In this document: positions 25,123-36,905 of the stretch, piece by piece
Numbering within the stretch: position 1 is the first letter of the stretch
Layout of the letters: the number at the start of each line of letters is the position of its first letter
DNA from: Polytrichum commune
Lineage: Eukaryota > Streptophyta > Polytrichopsida > Polytrichales > Polytrichaceae
Assembly: GCA_950295325.1 (NCBI GenBank)
Contig: OX485803.1
Location: 17,422,001 to 17,486,000, forward strand
Direction of reading: 5' to 3'
DNA: 64,000 bases
Notes under the pieces: model-generated
Database searches by the model: none
What the model saw: the letters and a program-made list of their open reading frames with translations, nothing else
Told to the model about the DNA's origin: nothing
Position numbers and translations under genes: made by a program

Positions 25123-28100
25123 AATTCCAGGTACAAAGAGAGCCACCAATTCAGGAGGTTATGGGTAAGAAATTGAAGGAGCTCGAGGAACGAATGAAGC
25201 ATGAGACACCCGAATGGTCAAAGGAAGGCTGCCAACAACAACTGGAGCATGGATTAAAAGAAGGATGTGGGTTCAATCCACCACCCCACGTTCTTCCATA
25301 CCAATCAATAGGTGTGAAACGTCACCTGATAATTTGGCCTCTGAATTTAATTAATCCTTTTTCATACGATTCCACGTCATCGAGTCGCTCAAATCTTGAC
25401 TAATATCATCTAGATGCAAAGAAGATTGTATACTCCATGATTATGGTGCCTGCAAACAACAATTTATGATTGTGGTGCCTTTGATGTTGAGCAAGCGTTC
25501 ATGAATACCCTTCAGGGTTTAATGTCTTATAGGTGCTAACTCAACATTTAGCTAATGGTTCCTTAGATATTGATCCCAACGCACATTTCTATTGTTTAGG
25601 TCTTGCAAGTGGGTATAAACTGTAGAAATAAAGTTTAATTTTGCCACCCATGCTTGGTAGGCAATTGATTCAATGTTCTTATAGTTTGATGCATCAGGAA
25701 AGGTTGATTTGAAGCGTGATAGGTCGTTGCTTCCGGAAACCTTCCAATTTTTCAAAGTGCCACAGCATGGCCCTCATCCTCCAAAGCACAAAAAAGCGCC
25801 TCCGGCTCCACAAGAGGAGGACCCGCTCGGTGATAGTGTCGCGTTGCCATTGACACTCAAAAACACGTTCTGGAATGGAGAACGTTGGTGTAGCGTGGAC
25901 TTTTCGCCCCGAATGGCGGAGGTCTCCAACGGCTATCAACTACTCCATGAGGAGCTTCAAAAATCACAAATGCGATTAAAGAATTGCAGGTATGTATACG
26001 AATCGATCTCTTGAACGAAAACTAGGAATATGCTAACCAACACGAGGAGCTCAACTATGGGTTATAGCTAGTTGCCTTCATCAATCATGGGAGCGGCAAG
26101 TGGACACAACTATGCATAAAAACCCATAGTTTGACAACATGTGTATGTTAATGTTTATAACTAATGTGAGGAGGAATCAAGGTAAGCAAGACTTCAAGAT
26201 TTCATTTTATTGCTGGAGGGGGGAGGGCTACTACACCAATCACGCGGGGATATGACTATGGATCATAACTAACCTCTTCATAATCGTTAGAATGACGCCA
26301 CATCATCAAAGCTCCTGCTCACACCAGTTATGTAATATTAAAGTGATGATGTGCAGAGCATCGGTATAAAGACGCACATGTTAACAAATGAAAGTCATGA
26401 CATCGAATCAATCATAGTGAATCCCTAACAATAAAAATGATTTTCCTTCAAAGTCCGGGGGAGATTTTTTGGGCATAATCGGTTAAGATGTTAATGTTTC
26501 CAATACCAACCGGTTATATATATTGACATCTTTTGATTCTTCATTATGAATTTGAGGTATATTCTTGAATTCCTCTCGAACTCAACCAGTTGATCTGTAA
26601 CAAGTGGTCAGTTCTCCCCATTCAATCTTTTCCTTTTCTTTTAGATGCTTACGTATCAAGCTATGAGCAACTACAACAGTGAATGCACTATGTAAGTGTC
26701 GGAGATAACCTTGAGGTTGTACCAGCTTAACAAGGAGACAACTAGCCTACGCCTCAAGGTAGATGCAATCCACAAGTTTATGATGTAACTTAATAGAGTA
26801 TGTTATGCTTAGTAGTACACTAAAATAGACCAATTAGTGAATGTGGGAAATTAGTGAAGGTGATACTAGATTCCTTTGTGTTATGAAATTTATGCCATCA
26901 AAAGATTTAGGAAGCATTGTTCATCTTGGCACTGGCACTATTCACTCATAGCACCGACACTTGGGATGAAAATATTAACACTTGACATGAAGTACCGGCA
27001 CTTGCCACTATTCATTAAAGTATCGGCACTTGGCATTATTCACTGACAAGCATGTGGCACGTAAATGAACATATCTTCTTCATGGATTTAATGTCACTCA
27101 TGAGCAACTTAGCCTTCGGTAGCTTTGAAATTTGGCTAGATTGTGCATGTGACCTAAATCAGTACCACTCTCACGAATTGGTATATTTAGTGTGCTCAAA
27201 ACACAAGACACTCAATCATAAGACTAGCGTTAAGGGCTAATTAACCACCAAAGTGGATGAAATGGCCCGCGTAAAGGCGTGGCCCACCAAACCTATTCAT
27301 ACACTCTATATTGATGGATGGATAGATGGGTTGGGACCAGATTGGGAAGATTTTTCCTCGAAGGAATGCGTTTGGAGAAATCGAGAACGGAGAGCATCCA
27401 TTACCCACACTCTTCCTCCCAACGAAGTCACTCGGAGTTTCGCCCTTACATTCCACCACTTCCATTGAGCGACATCCCTCGCTACAACATGGAAGAACAA
27501 ATCGCGGAAAACAAGATGTTGCTTTCCTTGTATCGGGATGAAGCCAAGCGTACCACACGAGCCCCGAGGTTCACATTTTGCAGCTACGCCTCTTAAAAGT
27601 CCGAGTCCACCGCCGAAAGGTGGCAATAGCCCGTGGTTGAATAGGCTCTTCATTCATGCTTCCTTTCTCATGAAGTTGGCATATCGATCTGTCGATCTAT
27701 TTACAGTTCTAACTGCATTTCAAGAGTGATATAGAACAGAAGTATACTTAATTAGCGTCTAAATGATGTTGGCATCGTCACTCGCTTACGTGTGGGAGGT
27801 ATACCGTATGTGAAGCTTTGAGTTGTTTTCAGGACTCCTATGGCAACAAGTGGTTTGAAGGAGCCTAGCAGTGGTGGGTTACCTCCAAAGGCTTGTACGG
27901 AAAGAAGTATGAATCAACTAGAGTCTATATTACACAAAGGTTGTGTATTTGAGGATTTGCAAGCAAGGTTGAACACCGACTTAGTGGTTCAGCTCGTGAG
28001 CATCAAGTCCACTCGCGCTTACGTCTATGCACGAAACTACAGGAATTTGAAGGTGGTAAACACGATCATTACTAATAGCATGTTTACAATAGATTCATGC

Positions 28101-30121
28101 ACTATCAACATATGAGTCTAGGCAATCGTCCTATGTCGGTGGAAGAAATACACAAATCTATCCATGTGGTAAAAATTGTAGATTTTTCCTCATGATGTAG
28201 GACAAATTCTTGAGTGACACATGACAATTGTCCATAATTCATCTACTTGTAGTGATGGCTTGATATATAAATGTTGACTCATCTAGTGAGCACCTACAAA
28301 ATGTGAACATTTAGGTATTGAACCAAGAGTTGATGCACAATGAACTTTGGGAAGTCTACCAATCTCCGGAAACATGTGGTAAAGTGGACAAAACTTGGCA
28401 ATCAGTGGGCACCAAATCGTACACTGGCCAATGTTCCTTGCAATGTGCATATATATTAGCTTTAACATTAGCAACCTAACAATTTGAGGGCCCTTTGCAC
28501 ACATGCATATGACTGACAAATTGATGAGGCTTGAAGACTCATATGATGTATCTTTGATTTTAGCAAGTTTGTAGTATGGTCCTTGTTTTCCTTTCACAAC
28601 CTTTTAAAAAAAATTGGTTTTCATGCCCGCGGTATGTAGATGGTTGGCATGTGGGCGGGCAAAGAGGTGAGAATGCAGACCCGTGGGGAGGGAGGTCACA
28701 AAATACTTGAAGAAGGCTCCATCCCAAACAATATGCAAAACAAAGCCCACAAATTGTGTTGGGTACAATTAAAATGGGCAGTGGTGATGATCATTTAAAC
28801 TCTAAGTAGTTCCATGAGCAAACTAACTCCGTGCTTCTTCGTCACCAGGGTCTTCATAGTCCAAGAATGGCCGTGTGTGATTTGAAAGCCACTCCAAGAA
28901 TGACAGGAAGATTCCGACGCAAGTTGTTGAAGTACCCGTGGTTGGAGATCTTGATTCAGCTCATCCATCTCAATGGCCGACGGCCGTCCTCAACCGAGAT
29001 GTTCATTTTGGACTTCATCAGGTCCACCATTCAGGTACTTGTGATATACTTGTTTTTTTTGGGGGGGGGGGCACAAATTGAGAAAATCAATTGCAAAGGA
29101 AACCAAAGTACAACCAACCCGGGCGAGCCAGCGCAGCCCGAGTGGAAATCAAGATGATATATTTGTTCTTGCAAAAGCATTTCTCACTGTTAGTTAAACC
29201 TCATATGTGTTCCATGCATGTTAGAAAACGCCATTTGTTTTTAAGGCCAACACTAAAGAGTTATGGTCTTGACATGCGCCTAACCTTTGGGAAGCTGCAT
29301 TTTAAGGTTAATCCCTTGTTTTCAACATTGATTCAATTATGATTCAAGACAAAGGTTACGTAAGGTTTAAATCCATTGTTTTCAATGAGATGGGATGGAT
29401 ACGAACAATCCTACAAAGAAGAAAAGGAACCGACCTTGAAATCAAGCTCTCCAAAGTTAAGCCTACGTCAATGTCAACCACAGTGTGTCAAACGTGTGTA
29501 ACTCCCCCTTCAAAGAGACATTGATGTCTAGACATTGCATAAAATAAACTCGAGTATTGATCCATGCGTAGACAGAGATAAATTGTAACGAGAAAAGATA
29601 AACTCTATGATCTCTCTCTCTCACTCTCACACACACACACACAGGCACAATGCTCTCTGACTTTCTCACTACACTTGATACAAAATTTCTGATATCTTCG
29701 AATTGTTTCATAAACATCGATGCAGCGGGTAGGTAGATTCGGTGCAAACGAGTTGGGGGACTTGGTGCGAGCTCTTCAACTTGGGAAATATGATATAAAT
29801 ACGAGAGCCGTGCGTGGTGCACTACACGTTGTGAAGGAGGCATTGCACTTGACAGACAAGGACTTGCTCACGAATTTGCTCCAAGTGAGGAATGCGACGT
29901 TGCCTCGGTGGCTTGAAGCACAAGCAAGTGTGGTGGGCAGGGTGGCGCGCAAATTGCAGACTCATATCTTCCCAATGTGCAAGCTCAATCGGCCTAACGC
30001 ATACAACCAAGCACCCACCACAACCGCAAAGTCCTCACGCTCAAATTCGTCTATGTCGTCCCGAACGCCAACCAAGTATGCACGGGTAGTTGCTTCCTTG
30101 AGTATGCCAAAGGAAAAGTGA
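25123..30121 (+). CDS. Six-exon gene of unknown function (5' end not found)
   Basis: Exons: 25123-25311, 25698-25989, 27341-27568, 27833-28052, 28849-29034 and 29726-30121 (TGA). Every junction is GT..AG and the phases agree across all five introns (1, 2, 2, 0, 0), with no internal stop. That is strong evidence for a real gene. The visible product is about 500 residues and must have upstream coding, because the first exon starts mid-frame. Features: charged helices (KKLKELEERMKHE), a proline-rich stretch (GPHPPKHKKAPPAPQ), NGYQLLHEELQKSQ, EEQIAENKMLLSLYRDEAKR, then KYPWLEILIQLIHLNG and NELGDLVRALQLGKYD, which look like short helical repeats, and a Ser/Thr-rich tail. I do not recognise the family. 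Introns hold a hAT-type MITE and a minisatellite. Confidence 0.62.
26449..26627 (-). mobile_element. hAT-type MITE, 179 bp, in an intron
   Basis: Begins CAAAGTCCGGGGGAGA and ends TCTCCCCATTCAATC. It is flanked by an exact 8-bp duplication TTTTCCTT at 26441-26448 and 26628-26635. The interior has TTTTGGGCATAATCGGTT and TTGACATC as in the other copies. It sits in intron 2 of the gene at 25.1-30.1 kb. Confidence 0.82.
26924..27040. repeat. Minisatellite built on CGGCACTTGGCAYTATTCACT
   Basis: About four imperfect units of 30-40 bases sharing GGCACT and ATTCACT words. It lies in intron 2 of the unknown gene. Confidence 0.6.
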
Positions 30122-30339
30122 ATCATGGTGATTTTGGTCTCACCCATGGCTCAAATGTGCTATTGATCTTGGGATATATTGTATAATACACTTCCACTCA
30201 TTTTGCATGTTCGGTTTGTTTTGTATGAATTTGCGTTGACATCATGTGCTAGCATGTAGTGCGCACCACATCAACAATATGTCGGTATGATAGATAGGTG
30301 AATGCATGCTCTCAACATCGGCAATAGTGATATCAAAGG

Positions 30340-30600
30340 ACCCTACCCATGTGTATCAAAATTATAATACTAGTCAAATATTGATATTCGATGAGTATGT
30401 CAAAGTGAGAGAATCTTTGTATACGTGAGTTATTATTTGGGTTAGTACCATTCTAAACCATAAGAATACTAAAGTGATTTTGCCTAAGTATCAAGGTTCG
30501 TACATGGTTCACAAACCCAAATGGTATTGAAAATATAAATATTGTCAAGTACTCGTACCCAAATGGTATCGAAAAAACTAAAATTCTCATAATAAAACAT
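30340..30600 (+). repeat. Dispersed repeat, copy 1 of a pair with 33.4 kb
   Basis: Shares with 33415-33730 the ordered blocks AAAGTGAGAGAATCTTTGTA, GTTATTATTTG, then ACCCAAATGGTATTG and CCCAAATGGTATC. Same orientation, diverged. No coding potential; class unknown. Confidence 0.55.
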
Positions 30601-30691
30601 AATTCTTTAAGAAGAAAACGAATACCAACACTGGTGTGCACTTGCATCGTTGACAAGAGTAGTTTTAAAAAGACCGTGAGTGACCTTTGTT

Positions 30692-30790
30692 GAAATACAG
30701 TATGAATGTGGGGAATATCGGGAATACTACATGAAATATTGTCAGTCCCACATAACATTGTTATGGATCTGAATAATGTTATATACGGTA
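30692..30790 (+). mobile_element. Half copy of the foldback MITE at 48.4 kb
   Basis: Carries GTATGAATGTGGGGAATA, TGAAATATTGTCAGTCC and TATGGATCTGAATAATGTTA, matching the right half of the element at 48403-48555. The left arm is absent. Confidence 0.6.
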
Positions 30791-30962
30791 GTTTGAAATT
30801 GTCAAGCAATCACAAATTTGATTCAAGAGGCATTGGAGCTTATCTGAGGTTAGTCGGGACAGACTCTCCCAATGCTCTGAAGGGGTCGATGCAAGATTAA
30901 CTTTTCAACATTGAACCTTGTATAAATTTAAGGCAGCAAGTTTGCAACCCTTAAGAAGGCTC

Positions 30963-31458
30963 CTCAAGGAGTGCACTATTCATTAAAACCAAGCATCACG
31001 TGCATGCATGCCCCTTATTAAAATACCCCTGTATACATTTTATTTTTGCTAAAATCAAGCAATATACTTACAAATCTCATTGCTTCAAAATACATTTCCA
31101 TACGTACACAAAGGTCCAAAAAAAATACAGAAATTGTATATAACATGTGTACAAATGTTTGGAAATGCAAAAATATGGCCCTATTATATGTATAATATCA
31201 AATCATGGATTTTTAATTATAAAGTCGTTACTTAGTGGATGAAAAAACACATGATTCTTGGTCTAGGTCTGACTTGAACGCGTAAACGCGTAAATGTTTA
31301 CTTTACATATATTTTTCTATAGCCTCATGTATATCTACTTCTTGCTTAATAGCAATATGTCTCTTGTACGTACATTTTGTACATGCTTGTTTTAAATAAT
31401 ACCCCTTTTGTGCACCCACGTGTATAAATACAGTACTTGAACAGTGCACTCCCTGGGG
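30963..31458. mobile_element. TIR element of about 500 bp
   Basis: Left end CAAGGAGTGCACTATTCA; right end on the opposite strand CAGGGAGTGCACTGTTCA, one or two bases in from the borders. AAGGCTC occurs at 30956-30962 and 31459-31465, a probable target duplication. No ORF; non-autonomous. Confidence 0.6.
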
Positions 31459-31894
31459 AAGGCTCTACAAGTCTTTTTGATGAAACCTCATTTTAGTTAT
31501 CCTCAATATGATTGATGGATTATGCAAGCTAGGATGGTTTAAAGAAGAAATAAAAGTAAATACACAGATACTTAAAAAAAATGAACAACAAATTATACAG
31601 TGTAGTACTAGCACATGATTATCACTCTTCTCTTGACTACCGCATGGTTCAATGGATGGAACTCCAATGATAAGTGGATCACCTGGTTTTAGATGGGGCA
31701 ACTCTTGTCATTGTTTTATAGGTTCTTCAATTTTGTAATCATCGTACCTATGGGACTTGATAATCCCCCCATTTCCAGAAAACTTTTACATCTAACAAAA
31801 GATATCTAGTCACAAATTTCCTCCCCCCCCCCCCCCCCCCATCTTGATGGAGGTGGCAATATCGCAAGTTCAAGAGTGTAAAACGTCCCCACAA

Positions 31895-33246
31895 ACACAC
31901 GCATGGGCTATCCTAATATCCTTTGTTTTGAGCTCGATGTCATTCTTCTTGCAATTATCCAATATATTCAACCACTCTCCTGTAACATAAATATCGTTAC
32001 CGATGGTTTCAATAATATATATCTCCTCACCAACCATATTGACACCCTTTCTCACAAAATAATCACCCAGACAAACTCCTAATCTTTATCATTATTGCCT
32101 ACGTCTAAAACACGAAGATGACATTACAATTCACAAAAAGTACACGCCCATATGCATATCATTGGTAACAACAAGGTTGATAAGCTTGCCAAACAAGGAT
32201 ATTTAGTAATCTCAATCCCCTTTATCCCTTTCCAGCTGATCAGCTATCACATTCCCTATTGGCCAGCTAGGACCCTTACATCAACCCAACATGACGGTTT
32301 TATTCGTAACTTAAAAAGGTATATTGAAAGAGATTATCTTAATTCACCACCTCACATTGCTACGCTTACAATGGTTTCACCTATTTTGGGGAACACAAAG
32401 CTAACCTTCAATGTTGAATTGCACAACACTCAAACTCCAATATGGTCAATATATGGGTAAATTCTAGAAGCAAGAAAATCCTTGACATCTGAATTCCCCC
32501 ACTATGCCACCTATGATGTCTTGATGAATATGATATTTGCCTTCATAATCTTTCATGTTGCATCAACGCACATTTTAATAACCTCCAAACTAGTAGACAC
32601 AATAAATCATCCATGCCATTGTCAAAACACTCCTTGCCCACCCCTCCACCATACATTTTGCTCTCATACAAGCCAACATTCAAGATCACAAATACCTCGA
32701 AAACACCATCCTTCTTGGCTCCTTCCCAATACATGCTATTGTCCTAAATGTACCTATCTCACTCATTTGCACCCATATATCCTATGTGTTCAAGGTAAGT
32801 CAACCACCACAAAACCCCCATTTTTTCCGTCCCTAAACCTCACTCACCAATTCATCAAATTCACAAATCGCAACAACCGCTTCTCACCAGCGGCTACTGC
32901 TCCTAAATAAATAAATAAATGATATACTTACTCCACACTCACAACACTTGGTTAAAACACAAGACCGCCTATGATCCTCACGGTTGGCATCCAAGGCATT
33001 ATTCATAATCCCTCTATCAATTATCTCAAAGACATGAACATCCCCACAACAAACATTGAAGTCCTCATGGAAAGTATTTCACTTAGCGCTATCAAATACC
33101 TCATGTATATTGTTTTAAATATCCAAAAACTTGACAAGAAACAAGCCCCATCCCTTTGGATTGGTCCTCCAATTTCTCTTGGGGCCCATCTATCCACTAA
33201 TAGGCATTACACCATTACCCTTTTCCCTTTTCACTCGAAAGAGTAA
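31895..33246 (+). pseudogene. 5'-truncated LINE: RNase H domain plus C-terminal domain
   Basis: Across several frames it reads: INIVTDGFNNIYLLTNHI (RNase H core with an aspartate), KVHAHMHIIGNNKVDKLAKQG (the RNase H block ending in the DKLAKQG helix), IPYWPARTLTSTQHDGF and RNLKRYIE, then HPSWLLPNTCYCPKC with ILCV, and VGIQGIIHNPSIN with IKYLMYIVLNIQKLDKKQ. This matches the end of plant and algal non-LTR retrotransposon ORF2 proteins that carry RNase H after reverse transcriptase. Reverse transcriptase and endonuclease are missing. Frameshifts near 32140 and stops near 32070, 32460 and 32908 break it. Confidence 0.78.
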
Positions 33247-33414
33247 GGGAATGGCAAACAAACCAATGTTGAATTTGCTATACTGGTGTCTCTTTTCTTT
33301 TCTTTTCTTTCATACCTAGGGCTATAATCACATGTCATCTTTTATGGGTCTAAATCAATGCCAGTCTAGTACATAGGCGAATCTATGGTATCAATTACCA
33401 AAATCAATGATGGT

Positions 33415-33730
33415 ATCAAAGAATTCACATGCGAGCATCGAAATCATAATACCCTTCAAATCTTGATATTTGGTGGGCATCCCAAAGTGAGAGAATTTTT
33501 GTATACACAAGTTATCATTTGTGTCAATATTGGCATTCTAGATCATCTGAAATACAAGGGCAACTTTACCTTGGTACAAAGGTTTTTGCAAGGTATGTAG
33601 ACCCAAATGGTATTGGAAACAAGGATGCCATCAAATGCTCATATCCTACCAATATCCAAAAATGTGAAAATTACCTCGTTATAGATGCCCAAATGGTATC
33701 AAAAAATGTCAATACCATATCAATATAAGT
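33415..33730 (+). repeat. Dispersed repeat, copy 2 of a pair with 30.3 kb
   Basis: Contains AAAGTGAGAGAATTTTTGTA, AAGTTATCATTTGTG and two ACCCAAATGG / GCCCAAATGGTATC words in the order seen at 30340-30600. No gene. Confidence 0.55.
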
Positions 33731-33839
33731 TTGGGACTTGGATTCATGTTGCCGCACATCTAGGAGAAAACAAAAATATACTCGTATGTCACATGGATGA
33801 TCAAAGTACCAAGTATGTGCACTAGCATCCGAGGGGGCT

Positions 33840-34077
33840 AGGGATTCGTGGCACTCAAGTAAAATCATCCATCCAAGATATCGTGGATGAAGTGGCTCCA
33901 ATAAAAAAAGCCCCCCTATGGGGTTGAGGGCCGATTCATTCGAATGTGGCGTCACTAGACTAATTCGGGGCCTTTGACTCTATTTCCGGAATCAAATTGC
34001 CCAAAAATAGCCATTTAGATGATTCCTGTGTTTTTTTCATCCGCACGGATGATTTTACTTGAGTGCCACGAATCCCC
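33840..34077. mobile_element. Inverted-repeat element with 31-bp arms
   Basis: Arm 33840-33870 (starts AGGGATTCGTGGCACTC) is repeated in inverse at 34047-34077; they match over essentially their whole length apart from a terminal base. CATCCGAG and CATCCGGG lie just outside, which may be a diverged target duplication. Non-coding. Confidence 0.65.
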
Positions 34078-34894
34078 GGCCATCCGGGGGCACCCATGTT
34101 GCATATTTGTACATGTACCTTCAATTACACTATGGTATTCAGCCGACTTGGAAAGTGCACTTGAATAATCACTTGACTTTAGATAGCATTGCTAATGATA
34201 CAATCACCCAAAAATGGAAGCCCAAGGTGGTGCAAATAAACATTTTCGGACACTTGCGGTTGGCATATTTTGAGGACAACTCATGGCCGACCCTTTAACT
34301 TTGTACTAGAACATGTTGTTTGTTCCACATCGTGGATCTGAACAGTTCAAATCATGCCATGAAGAAGGAATTTTTCTTAGATATGCAGTGCACCTCATGT
34401 TGTAGATGCATCTCAGGTGCATGTACCATCATGTTATTCGTGAAAATTACAAATCTAGAGTAATTATTTGACCAAATTGCTTTTCAAAATATGCATAATT
34501 GAAGGTTCCCAACATTTGTTCTCGTTTCTTTTCCCGAGCATCAATATGTTTTGCCTTCTACATGTGTTAAAGACAAGAAAATAACTCTCACATGCATTAG
34601 TGTTTTTGGACACGTCTATTATCCATGGTTCCTAAAGTCCTAGTTGCAAGTATAATTTGGTTTGATAAATTTAATGCAATCACTTCATATTGAATGTAAC
34701 CCAAAGAAATGGTTTAAGATTGAAAACCGAGATGGAGAACCACCAACTAATGGTTTTGTAATGTATTCATAAGTGCAATTATGAAATGAATTGATGTCTA
34801 CCAAAATCAACAATTGGAAATTATTGACTTCTTCCATCGTTACTTTTCACAACAGCCATAAAATTGAAGCAAACATGTATGATTCAGTTATTTA

Positions 34895-35300
34895 TCTTAA
34901 TAATTGGAAACATGTATTTGAGTGGTGTACGGTTAGGTGAGGATTTAAGAATGAACACCAAAAAGACGTGTAAGTACAAGAGATTGGATTGCATGCAATT
35001 GTTTTTGTTACATGTTCTATCATCAGTACCATAATTGGAAACACCATTTATGATCATCTAAAATGTTTTTTAAAAGAAATCCTTGGCTGACTAGAAGGAT
35101 TTTCTAGTGACTTCCAAAGTTCAAGGGGAAAATTGATAGGGCCTTGCTAAGTAAACTAGGAAAGCTATAATGATATCTATATTTTTGATACATACTCCAG
35201 TCTCATTGTAGTATATGTCTTTATGGTGTCCATTCTTAACCACAAGCCTTGCATATATACCACTCAACAACATGTGTCTAATTGAGAAGAGTGATCAATA
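34895..35300. repeat. Two R1 copies in inverted orientation
   Basis: A plus-strand copy at about 34895-35000 (TATTTGAGTGGTGTACGGTT, AATGAACACCAAAAAGACG) faces a minus-strand copy at about 35185-35300 (TTGAGTGGTATATATGC, AATGGACACCATAAAGACA). A roughly 190-bp spacer separates them. Preceding sequence 34100-34894 shows no gene. Confidence 0.5.
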
Positions 35301-35492
35301 AAGTAAATGTGCTTGTTGCAAGCATTGCCAATTTCACAAACCCAATATGACCATTGAGCTTTGGAATTGAAACTCATTCTACTAGCGTGAGGAAGAATGT
35401 CATTGAGAAATTTCCAACCAAAATTTATATGCTCCTGAAAATTTCTAGTCAAAGTGCAAAACTACGATTCATAAATCGGTTGTGTAGGACAC

Positions 35493-36740
35493 ACTTCGAG
35501 GCTCATATGTGCTTAGAAGGACATTTATATTGCCGATTCAAGTGCCAAACGGTGTGTAGAAGGAAACTGCATTCAAACCAACATGTGTTGTGTTGAAAAC
35601 TTTGGCTACAAGGCACCTATTAAATTGGAAGTGGTATAGTTCAAGATGATCCTAAATTGTTGGGTGATAGTGGAAAGGTACCCATTTCCGAATGGAGTGG
35701 TTGGCGGTTCGATTCCCGCCATGAAATCTTCTCCCTACTTGACGGAAAAACTAGCTAGGTAAGTAGGAAGCCAAGAGTCCACCCACCACAAGGTAAGCAG
35801 TAAACCCCCCCCTGCACCAAGAGGATTCTTGAGTAGGGTAGGACCAACGGGCTCAAATTCACGTCGGACTGCCCAACGTTGGTTATTTAATATTTAATAT
35901 GGAAGTGGTATCAATGGCTAACCAACAATGGTAACTACCTACCCACTCCATCAACCTACCAAGGAGGTTGGCCACGGCATGACCATGTCTTAAGTGGCCC
36001 ACTCCCATGTGCCAAAGTGCAAATTCCATGATTTATGAGGTGGTTATGGAAGGCCGGGGGGGACCCATTTTGAGGTTTACATGTGCTCATAATGACAATT
36101 GTATGTGCTTATTCAAGTGCTAGACAGTGTGTAAAAAATTGGTCTACTGCATTCAAACAAATGTGTGTTGCATTTAAACATTTGCCTATGAGGCACTTAT
36201 TGGACATATGGAAGTGGTATTAATAACCATCCAACGTGGGTATTGACTTACCTACCCACTCCATCAACTTACCAAACATGGCGGCCACAACATGATCGTG
36301 TCCCTAATGCTCCAATCTCTTGTGCCAAAGTGCAAATTCCATGATTCATAAAGTGGTTGTGTACAAACCCAATTTAAAGTTCATATATGCATGTTTCAAT
36401 GATACTTCTATGCCCTATGTGTAAGAGAATAATCCACCACATTCAAACAAGCATATAATGTATTTGAAACTATGCCTATGAGGTACATATTGGATATGTA
36501 TGGAAGTGGTCTTGATAACCGACCAACTTTGGTACCTACCTATTCACTCCATTAACCTACAAAGCATGCCAATGAAGGCAAGACCGTGTCTTACATGGCA
36601 AAGTCCCGTGTGTCAAAGTGCAAACCCCATTGCTTATGAAGTGGTCGTGTAGGTTCACATGTGCTTATATTGATACTTCTATGTGTCCTACAAGGTGTAA
36701 ACGAACAGTCCACTATACCATAACAAGCATATGGTAGACC
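35493..36740 (+). repeat. Tandem repeat of about 300-bp units (three and a part)
   Basis: Units begin near 35493, 36072, 36374 and 36650. Shared landmarks per unit are TTCACATGTGCTTAT-like, AAACAAGCAT-like, GCCTATGAGGCAC, TGGAAGTGGTAT, CTACCCACTCCATCAACCTA and GTGCCAAAGTGCAAATTCCA. Unit one is longer because a SINE (35638-35899) is inserted in it. No reading frame is maintained. Confidence 0.8.
35638..35899 (+). mobile_element. tRNA-derived SINE inserted in a tandem-repeat unit
   Basis: An A box TAGTGGAAAGG at 35668-35678 and a B box GGTTCGATTCC at 35706-35716 are 38 bases apart, as in tRNA promoters. The element ends in TTATTTAATATTTAATA. TGGAAGTGGTAT is duplicated at 35626-35637 and 35900-35911. 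Units two and three of the surrounding tandem repeat have this 12-mer or a close form once, giving natural empty sites. Confidence 0.85.
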
Positions 36741-36905
36741 CTTATGTTTGGTTACTTTTTATTCATTAGGGCATTTATATATGAGTGTAGGTGGTTTGGT
36801 GTGGCTCCAAGAATGGATACCAAGAAGACATGTGTTCAAAACATGTTGGATTGTGTGCTCAAAATATGATAACCATTGTAGGCTCAATAATCACCATAAT
36901 TGGGG
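36741..36905 (+). repeat. Dispersed repeat family R1
   Basis: One of the cleanest copies: GGTGTGGCTCCAAGAATGG, ATACCAAGAAGACATGTG, TTCAAAACATGTTGGATTG, TGTGCTCAAAATATGATAAC and TAGGCTCAATAATCACCA. Sequence from here to 37900 shows no gene. Confidence 0.65.

Noticed and set aside
27241..27653. Several overlapping frames of 70-115 codons on both strands
   Set aside because: Only the frame that joins in phase with the neighbouring exons (27341-27568, plus strand) is supported; the others are shadows of its GC-richer exon.
29612..29646. CT and CA dinucleotide runs considered as a regulatory element
   Set aside because: Ordinary microsatellite in intron 5 of the unknown gene.
32543..32734. Minus-strand frame of 63 codons
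   Set aside because: Antisense to the LINE coding sequence, which has recognisable protein blocks on the plus strand.
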